Source of the DNA: Bradyrhizobium sp. WBAH42
GTDB taxonomy: Bacteria; Pseudomonadota; Alphaproteobacteria; Rhizobiales; Xanthobacteraceae
NCBI RefSeq assembly: GCF_024585265.1
Contig: NZ_CP036533.1
Span: 372,001-436,000 of the forward strand
Direction of reading: 5' to 3'
Length of the DNA: 64,000 bases
The notes beneath the pieces are model-generated. The model saw nothing but the letters and a program-made list of their open reading frames with translations. It was not told the DNA's origin and did not search any database. A program made the position numbers and the translations under genes. Numbering within the stretch: position 1 is the stretch's first letter; every line of letters starts with the position of its first letter. Positions 58,709-64,000 of this stretch are shown in pieces.

Positions 58709-59010
58709 AGCGGTCACTTGCGCTCGCCATGCTGCTCGCCTTAAGCCTTGCGCCATCCACGCGCGCGGCGAATGAGGTGGACTACAAGGCAGCCTATGCC
58801 GCCGCCGAAGCCGCCTCCAAGGAGGCGGCCGGCATGCGCAACCAGTGGACGGTGACCGTATCTGCGCTGGCGGCTGCGAAGAAGGCTGCCGACGGCGGCG
58901 ATTTCGACCGTGCGGTGGCCGCAGCCAGGGAGGCCGAAGCGCTGGCGAAGGCGTCGATCTTCCAGGCTAGTTCCGAAAAAGAAGCCTGGAAGGCGATGGA
59001 AATCCGCTAG
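58705..59010 (+). CDS. soxK: SoxXA-binding protein SoxK
   Basis: The 101-residue protein has a signal peptide (MKRSLALAMLLALSLAPST) and a short helical mature part with AAAEAASKEAAGMRNQWTVT, then LAAAKKAADGGDFDRAV. That matches SoxK/SAXB, a small subunit that binds and stabilises SoxXA. It overlaps soxA by four bases (ATGA), consistent with its role as a third SoxXA component. Confidence 0.82.
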   Translation: MKRSLALAMLLALSLAPSTRAANEVDYKAAYAAAEAASKEAAGMRNQWTVTVSALAAAKKAADGGDFDRAVAAAREAEALAKASIFQASSEKEAWKAMEIR

Positions 59011-59060
59011 ACTGCCCCGCGGTGAACGCAGTCCACACGAGAGGCGCGGAGAATTCCTGG

Positions 59061-60812
59061 ATGGCGATCCGCCGCCGCGATTTCCTGAAAGGTGCGGGCC
59101 TTGCCGCGGCAACGATCGCCCTGCCGCGGCTGGCCCGCGGCGCTGAGGCTGCCAGCATCTACGACCTCGAACGGTTCGGCACTGCGCGAATCCTGCACAT
59201 CACCGACACGCATGCGCAGCTCAATCCGGTCTATTTCCGCGAGCCCAGTGTCAATATCGGCATCGGCGAAATGGCGGGACGGCCGCCGCATCTGGTCGGC
59301 CGCGCCTTTCTCGAACGCTTCGGCATCCGGCCCGACAGCGCCGATGCCTATGCCTTCACCTGCTTCGAGTTCGAGAAGTCAGCAGGCCGCTTCGGCAAGC
59401 TCGGGGGCTTTGCCCATCTGAAGACGCTGGTCGATCGCTTGCGCGCCGATGTCGGCGAGCGGCGTTCGCTGCTCGTCGACGGCGGCGATCTCTGGCAGGG
59501 CACGGGGCTGGCCAACCTGATGCAGGGCCGCGACATGGTCGAGGTCGCCAATCTGCTCGGCATCGAGGCGATGACGGGGCATTGGGAATTCACCTATGGC
59601 GAGCAGGCGCTGCGCGACAATCTCGAGCGCTTCAAGGGCGAGTTCCTGGCGCAGAACGTGTTCCTGACCGAGGAGGCCGCGTTCAACGACGCCCCCGCCT
59701 TCGACAAGGCCACCGGACGCGTGTTCAAGCCTTCTGTCATCAAGGAACTCGGCGGGCATCGCGTCGCGATCGTCGGCCAGGCCTTCCCCTACACTCCGAT
59801 CGCGCATCCCAAGAGGTTCACGCCGGACTGGAGCTTCGGCATCCGCGAGGAGGAGCTGCAGAAGCATGTCGATGCCTTGCGCGGCACCGACAAGGTCGAT
59901 GCCGTCGTGCTGCTGTCGCACAACGGCATGGACGTGGACCTCAAGCTCGCAAGCCGGGTCACCGGCATCGACGTCATTCTCGGCGGCCACACCCATGATG
60001 CCGTACCGCAGCCTATGGCAGTGAAGAACGCAGGTGGCACGACGCTCGTCACCAATGCCGGATCCAACGGGAAATTTCTGGGTGTGCTCGATCTCGCGCT
60101 CGACAGCGGCAAGGTCAGCGATGTCAGGTATCATCTGCTGCCGGTCTATTCGGAGCTGCTGAAGCCCGATCCGGCGATGGCCGAGCTCATCGGCCGGGTC
60201 CGTGCACCGCATGTGGCCGACTGGTCGGAGAAGATCGCGACACCCGACCGTCTGCTCTATCGCCGCGGCAATTTCTCCGGGCCCATGGACGAATTGATCT
60301 GCACCGCGCTGCGCACCGAGCTCGATGCCGAGATCGCGCTGTCGCCGGGCTTCCGCTGGGGCGTCACCGCACTGTCAGGCCAGGCTATGACCATGGAGGA
60401 TCTGCTGGCGGAAACCGCGATCACCTATCCCGAAACCTATGTGCAGGAGATGACGGGGGCCCAGATCAAGGACTTGCTCGAGGACGTCTGCGACAACCTC
60501 TTCAATACCGATCCCTACTACCAGCAGGGCGGCGACATGGTGCGCGCCGGCGGGCTCAGCTACACCTGCACGCCGGACGCTGCGATCGGCAGCCGCATCT
60601 CGGAGCTGAAGCTCGGTAGCGGCAAGGCGCTCAGCGCCAGCCACCGCTACAAGGTCGCGGGCTGGGCCTCGGTCAACGGCCAGCAGGGCGCGCCGGTATG
60701 GGACGTCGTCGGCAAATATCTGCGCTCGGGCCGGATGCTTCAGGAGCGACTGGGCTCCGGCGTGACGCTGAAAGGGGTCGAGGGCAATCCAGGCATTGCC
60801 GGACTGGGATGA
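59061..60812 (+). CDS. soxB: Thiosulfohydrolase SoxB
   Basis: The 583-residue periplasmic dinuclear-Mn enzyme releases sulfate from the SoxY-bound intermediate. A Tat signal (IRRRDFLKGAG) opens the chain. Metal-binding motifs are HITDTHAQL at residues 46-54, VDGGDLWQGTG, GHWEFTYG and GGHTHDAVP. The C-terminal 5'-nucleotidase-like domain ends in NPGIAGLG. The ATG at 59061 with GGAG upstream gives the Tat signal at once; a GTG at 59022 would extend it by 13 residues. Confidence 0.94.
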   Translation: MAIRRRDFLKGAGLAAATIALPRLARGAEAASIYDLERFGTARILHITDTHAQLNPVYFREPSVNIGIGEMAGRPPHLVGRAFLERFGIRPDSADAYAFTCFEFEKSAGRFGKLGGFAHLKTLVDRLRADVGERRSLLVDGGDLWQGTGLANLMQGRDMVEVANLLGIEAMTGHWEFTYGEQALRDNLERFKGEFLAQNVFLTEEAAFNDAPAFDKATGRVFKPSVIKELGGHRVAIVGQAFPYTPIAHPKRFTPDWSFGIREEELQKHVDALRGTDKVDAVVLLSHNGMDVDLKLASRVTGIDVILGGHTHDAVPQPMAVKNAGGTTLVTNAGSNGKFLGVLDLALDSGKVSDVRYHLLPVYSELLKPDPAMAELIGRVRAPHVADWSEKIATPDRLLYRRGNFSGPMDELICTALRTELDAEIALSPGFRWGVTALSGQAMTMEDLLAETAITYPETYVQEMTGAQIKDLLEDVCDNLFNTDPYYQQGGDMVRAGGLSYTCTPDAAIGSRISELKLGSGKALSASHRYKVAGWASVNGQQGAPVWDVVGKYLRSGRMLQERLGSGVTLKGVEGNPGIAGLG

Positions 60813-60861
60813 TGCGGTCGCTGCTCTCGCACCCGCAATAAGAATCTTCTAGATTTCGCTG

Positions 60862-60874
60862 TTCACGCAGTGAA
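60862..60874. promoter_or_regulatory. Palindrome TTCAC-GCA-GTGAA, candidate operator
   Basis: A perfect 5+3+5 inverted repeat in the 127-bp gap between soxB and the persulfide dioxygenase gene, about 65 bases before that gene's start. It suggests a separate regulated promoter. The binding protein is unknown. Confidence 0.4.
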
Positions 60875-60939
60875 TTGCTTCTCTTTTGGACCCATACCGT
60901 AGTAGAATCTTGGAAGTCAGTTCCAAGCCGGGTCCTGCC

Positions 60940-61977
60940 ATGATCTTCCGCCAGCTCTTCGACAGCGTTTCGGGCACCTACAGCTACGTCCTCGCCAGCC
61001 GCCCCGGCGGCGAGGCGCTGATTCTCGACCCTGTGCTGGAGAAGGTCGACCGCTACTGCCAATTGCTGCGCGAGCTCGACCTCAAGCTGGTCAAGGCGGT
61101 CGACACGCATCTGCATGCCGACCACGTCACCGGCCTCGGCGAGCTGCGCGACCGCACCCATTGCATGACCGTGATGGGCGACCAGACCAAGGCCGACGTC
61201 GTCGCCATGCGGGTGGCGGACGGCGACAAGGTGACGATCGAGGGCCTGTCGCTCGACGTGATGTACACGCCGGGCCACACCGACGATTCCTATTCCTATT
61301 TGATGGGCGACCGCGTCTTCACCGGCGACACGCTGCTGATCCGCGGCACCGGCCGCACCGATTTCCAGAACGGCTCGGCACGCGCGCAATACGATTCGAT
61401 CTTCAACCGTCTCTTGAAGCTGCCGGACGAGACGATGGTGTTTCCGGCCCACGACTACAAGGGCGACACCGTCTCCACCATCGGCGAGGAGAAGCGCTAC
61501 AATCCGCGGCTCCAGGTGCGCTCGGTCGACGAATATGTCGAGCTGATGGCCAACCTGAAGCTGCCCAATCCGAAGATGATGGACGTGGCGATCCCCGCCA
61601 ACATGCATGTCGGCCTGCATCAGGAGGAGCTGGAGAAGGAAGGCCGCGCGCTCAGCGCGACCGAGGCGATCCGCAGCCTCGGCCGGCCCGACATCCTGCT
61701 CGTGGACTTGCGCGAGACCAATGAGCGGATGAAGCACGGCATGCTCGAAGGCGCGCTGCACACGCCCTATCCCTCTGTGGAGGAAAGCCTCAAGCCCGGC
61801 GGCATGCTGCGCGAGGTCGCGGCCGCAACGGGGCGCCGCGTCGTGTTCTTCTGCGCCTTCGGCGAACGCTCGGCGATGGCCGTTGCGGCTGCAAAGGAAG
61901 CGGGGCTTCTCAACAGCGCACATATCGCCGGCGGCCTCGATGCCTGGAAGAAGGCGGGCGGGCCGGTGGTGCACTGA
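60940..61977 (+). CDS. Persulfide dioxygenase-rhodanese fusion
   Basis: The 345-residue protein has an ETHE1-like metallo-beta-lactamase domain with HLHADH at residues 57-62, YTPGHTDDSYSY, GDTLLIRGTGRTDFQ and PAHDYKG. A C-terminal rhodanese domain has the active Cys305 in FFCAFGERSA. Persulfide dioxygenase oxidises glutathione persulfide to sulfite in the cytoplasm; rhodanese moves sulfane sulfur between thiosulfate and glutathione. A fusion does both steps. It follows soxB in the same direction but with its own gap, and may deal with sulfur left by the sox system. The ATG at 60940 is the family start. Confidence 0.87.
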   Translation: MIFRQLFDSVSGTYSYVLASRPGGEALILDPVLEKVDRYCQLLRELDLKLVKAVDTHLHADHVTGLGELRDRTHCMTVMGDQTKADVVAMRVADGDKVTIEGLSLDVMYTPGHTDDSYSYLMGDRVFTGDTLLIRGTGRTDFQNGSARAQYDSIFNRLLKLPDETMVFPAHDYKGDTVSTIGEEKRYNPRLQVRSVDEYVELMANLKLPNPKMMDVAIPANMHVGLHQEELEKEGRALSATEAIRSLGRPDILLVDLRETNERMKHGMLEGALHTPYPSVEESLKPGGMLREVAAATGRRVVFFCAFGERSAMAVAAAKEAGLLNSAHIAGGLDAWKKAGGPVVH

Positions 61978-62062
61978 CGACCTCGTCGCCCCTTGAGATA
62001 AATCAGGCGCCGCACATATTTGGCGGTACATTCGGATGCAGCATCACCATCCGGGACCCGCC

Positions 62063-62248
62063 ATGACCAAGACCGGGAATAAGACCACCGGGAAGACGAC
62101 CGACAAGCCGAGCGAGCCGCCGAAACAGGGGCAAGACAAGGCGAGGAAGCCCTCGCCCCGGCGCGAGGTCGATGACGACGATTACGAAGACGGCGACATC
62201 GCGACGCCGAAACGCGACCGCTATGGCCCTGACGACGAGCCGTTCTGA
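62063..62248 (+). CDS. Small charged, disordered protein, function unknown
   Basis: About 61 residues from the second in-frame ATG (62063); an ATG at 62036 would add a His-rich MQHHHPGPA. The sequence is low-complexity: Lys/Thr/Pro in the first half, then acidic DDDDYEDGD and a closing PDDEPF. It looks intrinsically disordered. No family is recognised; such proteins recur in Bradyrhizobium. Confidence 0.5.
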   Translation: MTKTGNKTTGKTTDKPSEPPKQGQDKARKPSPRREVDDDDYEDGDIATPKRDRYGPDDEPF

Positions 62249-62385
62249 GTGGGAACGCTGATGTTGATCGCGCGCTAGCGGTGATGGAGCTCCACCCGCA
62301 CTACCTGCCATGCGCCTGCGTTCATGGACAAATAACCGCCCTCCCCGATAGTTTGCCGGTCCATCGGGAGTGAAACGGAACTGCA

Positions 62386-63591
62386 ATGGTCGACGTTCTC
62401 GCCGCACCGCAGCAAGGCAAGGCGGATAGTGCGCTGCGCACGCTCACCGGCATCTCGATCGCGCATTGGGTCAGCCATTTCCATCTGCTGGTCCTGCCGA
62501 TGCTGTTCCCGTTCCTGAAGGAGAAGCTCGGCGTCGGCTATGTCGAGCTCGGCTTCTCGCTGACCACGCTCGCCGTCGTCTCCGGCCTGACGCAGGCGCC
62601 GACCGGCTATCTCGTCGACCATTTTGGCGCGCGCAAGATCCTGCTTGTAGGGCTGACGCTCGGCGGCTGCGCGCTGATCCTGCTCGGCCTGCACCTCAGC
62701 TACGCTGCGCTGATCGCCTGCGCCGTGCTGCTCGGGCTCGCCAACAGCGTCTATCATCCTGCCGACTACGCGATCCTGGCCGAGCACATGGACGAGGCGC
62801 GGATGGGCCGCGCCTTCTCGGTCCACACCTTTGCCGGCTATCTCGGCGGCGCGGTGACGCCGGCGGTCGTGGCGGCACTGGTCACGGTGTGGGGCGGCGT
62901 CGGCGCGCTGATCGCCTCCGGCGCGATCGCCATTCTGGTGGCGGTGTTGCTGGTGGCCATGGGCATCCCCGAGGCCGGCGCGCACAAGAAGAAGCCGGGC
63001 AGCGAGAGCGCGCCGAAGCAGGCCGTCATCACCCCGGCGCTGATCACGCTGACCGCGCTGTTCATGCTGCTCAGCCTGTCGGTCGCCGGCATCAACAATT
63101 TCGGCGTGGTGGCGCTGATGAGCGGCTACGGCACGTCCTATTCGATCGCCAATGTCGCGCTGACTGCGTTCCTTGCCGCCAGCGCCGCGGGCGTGCTCGC
63201 CGGCGGCTTCCTCGCGGACCGCACCGCGCGTCACGGCTATGTCGCCGCGGCCTGCTTCGCCGCGAATGCGGTCATCGTGCTGCTGATCGCGCTGGTGACG
63301 CTGCCGGGCTGGGCCCTCACGGCGACGATGGCGACCGCAGGCTTCCTCTCCGGCGTGATCGCGCCGTCGCGGGACATGCTGGTGCGCAATGCCGCGCCTG
63401 CGGGTGCCGCGGGGCGCGCCTTCGGCATCGTCTCCACCGGCTTCAACCTCGGTGGCATCGTCTCACCGCTGCTGTTCGGCTGGATCATGGACCAGAGCGC
63501 GCCGCATTGGGTGTTCGGGGCGTCCGTGATCTTCATGCTGGCGACAGTGGTGCTGTCGCCGTTCACCGAGCGGCGGGCGGCCAAGGCGTAG
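62386..63591 (+). CDS. MFS transporter (fosmidomycin-resistance-like)
   Basis: The 401-residue carrier has twelve hydrophobic segments and opens with ISIAHWVSHFHLLVLPMLFPFLKEKLG, then YLVDHFGARKILLVGL as loop 2-3. Both are typical of the Fsr/YfcJ-type group. A long loop (GAHKKKPGSESAPKQA) lies between segments 6 and 7. It may export drugs or carboxylates. It precedes the D-aminoacylase-family gene by about 100 bases, so the two could cooperate. Confidence 0.84.
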   Translation: MVDVLAAPQQGKADSALRTLTGISIAHWVSHFHLLVLPMLFPFLKEKLGVGYVELGFSLTTLAVVSGLTQAPTGYLVDHFGARKILLVGLTLGGCALILLGLHLSYAALIACAVLLGLANSVYHPADYAILAEHMDEARMGRAFSVHTFAGYLGGAVTPAVVAALVTVWGGVGALIASGAIAILVAVLLVAMGIPEAGAHKKKPGSESAPKQAVITPALITLTALFMLLSLSVAGINNFGVVALMSGYGTSYSIANVALTAFLAASAAGVLAGGFLADRTARHGYVAAACFAANAVIVLLIALVTLPGWALTATMATAGFLSGVIAPSRDMLVRNAAPAGAAGRAFGIVSTGFNLGGIVSPLLFGWIMDQSAPHWVFGASVIFMLATVVLSPFTERRAAKA

Positions 63592-63694
63592 CCAAGGTTC
63601 ATCTGTCGTCGCGGCGAGGGCCCGGATCGGCCGCGCTGAAAGCGCGCTTGTCCGGGACGACGAAAACAAGCAACAAAAAACGGGAAGAAACACC

Positions 63695-64000
63695 ATGAGC
63701 AATCCTGATCTCGTGATCCGCGGCGGCAATGTCGCGGACGGAAGCGGCGGCGAGCTGTTCGAGGCCGACGTCGCCATCACCGGCGGCAGGATCAGCGAAG
63801 TCGGGAAGGTCTCCGCGAAAGGCCGCGAAGAGATCGACGCGCGCGGCAAGCTGGTGACGCCGGGCTTCGTCGACGTGCACACCCATTACGACGGGCAGGT
63901 CACCTGGAGCCAGGACATCACGCCGTCGTCGCAGAACGGCGTCACCACCGCGATCATGGGCAATTGCGGCGTCGGCTTTGCGCCGTGCAAGCCTGCCGAC
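63695..64000 (+). CDS. N-acyl-D-amino-acid deacylase family amidohydrolase, N-terminal part (runs off right edge)
   Basis: 102 codons are present. The opening DLVIRGGNVADGSGG, then the metal motif VDVHTHYDGQVTW near residues 58-70 and MGNCGVGFAPC near 88-98, identify the D-aminoacylase branch of amidohydrolases. The branch uses the Cys in NCGVG as an extra zinc ligand. It hydrolyses N-acyl-D-amino acids or related amides; the C-terminal metal site is outside the window. A GGGAAGAAACACC ribosome site precedes the ATG. Confidence 0.87.
   Translation, partial: MSNPDLVIRGGNVADGSGGELFEADVAITGGRISEVGKVSAKGREEIDARGKLVTPGFVDVHTHYDGQVTWSQDITPSSQNGVTTAIMGNCGVGFAPCKPAD

Noticed and set aside
60840..60939. 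Soft terminator after soxB
   Set aside because: Dyads are present but there is no stable GC stem with a T-run; I listed only the 13-base palindrome as a possible operator.

Overview
The window reads as chromosome of a Bradyrhizobium-like alphaproteobacterium (Nitrobacteraceae). The evidence is the high GC, the strong GC3 bias of the codons, the gene families, and several intergenic palindromic repeats of the kind scattered through Bradyrhizobium genomes. I see no phage, insertion sequence, CRISPR array or rRNA. There is one tRNA (Arg, anticodon CCT). About 65 protein genes are supported and two run off the ends: an FMN-binding glutamate synthase family gene on the left and a D-aminoacylase family gene on the right.

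Layout. 1-7.7 kb: glutamate synthase-like gene, ferredoxin-NADP reductase, an orphan ATP-grasp enzyme, a Na+/dicarboxylate-type symporter paired with a periplasmic binding protein, a zinc-free MDR reductase, and two small secreted proteins, one with three exact Cys-rich repeats. 7.8-13.2 kb: a CoA-dependent aromatic acid cluster ending at gentisate (FAD monooxygenase, benzoate-CoA-ligase-like enzyme, maleylpyruvate isomerase, MarR regulator, gentisate dioxygenase), with the same operator-like sequence in front of two of its transcription units. 13.4-17.7 kb: a nitrate/sulfonate/taurine-type ABC importer with an FAD oxidoreductase. 18-20.7 kb: enoyl-CoA hydratase, ketopantoate reductase-like protein, alpha/beta hydrolase. 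20.8-27.2 kb: a TetR-controlled acyl-CoA degradation cluster (ligase, thiolase, two MaoC-type proteins, SDR, acyl-CoA dehydrogenase) in which the second MaoC gene carries an apparent one-base frameshift. 27.2-31.6 kb: AraC and LysR regulators, a hydrolase, and a DoxX / DsrE-like / thioredoxin-like trio.

31.6-41.7 kb: metal-dependent amidohydrolase, DUF2252 protein, tRNA-Arg, VOC and GYD proteins, a Bug-type binding protein with cupin and RraA-like genes, a second ketopantoate reductase-like gene, YidB and GlsB family stress proteins, and an SDR. 41.9-48.0 kb: a paired acyl-CoA dehydrogenase operon with enoyl-CoA hydratases and a branched-chain-type binding protein; two promoter regions here share a TCCGC-N3-GCGGA box. 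48-56.4 kb: a degenerate staphylococcal-nuclease-like protein, an M48 lipoprotein protease with a LysM-like tail, two MFS transporters, an S9 peptidase and a DUF938 methyltransferase. 56.6-62 kb: a thiosulfate-oxidation operon soxX-Y-Z-A-K-B followed by a persulfide dioxygenase-rhodanese fusion. 62-64 kb: a small charged protein, an MFS carrier and the partial deacylase.

Taken together the region is a catabolic and sulfur-metabolism segment: uptake proteins feeding CoA-dependent aromatic and acyl degradation modules, plus lithotrophic sulfur oxidation. The most interesting items are the compact CoA-to-gentisate cluster with its repeated MarR-type operator, the twin-arginine DsrE/thioredoxin trio, the sox operon without soxCD but with a persulfide dioxygenase next to it, and the frameshifted MaoC gene. 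All functional assignments rest on motif recognition by eye; no database search was run.
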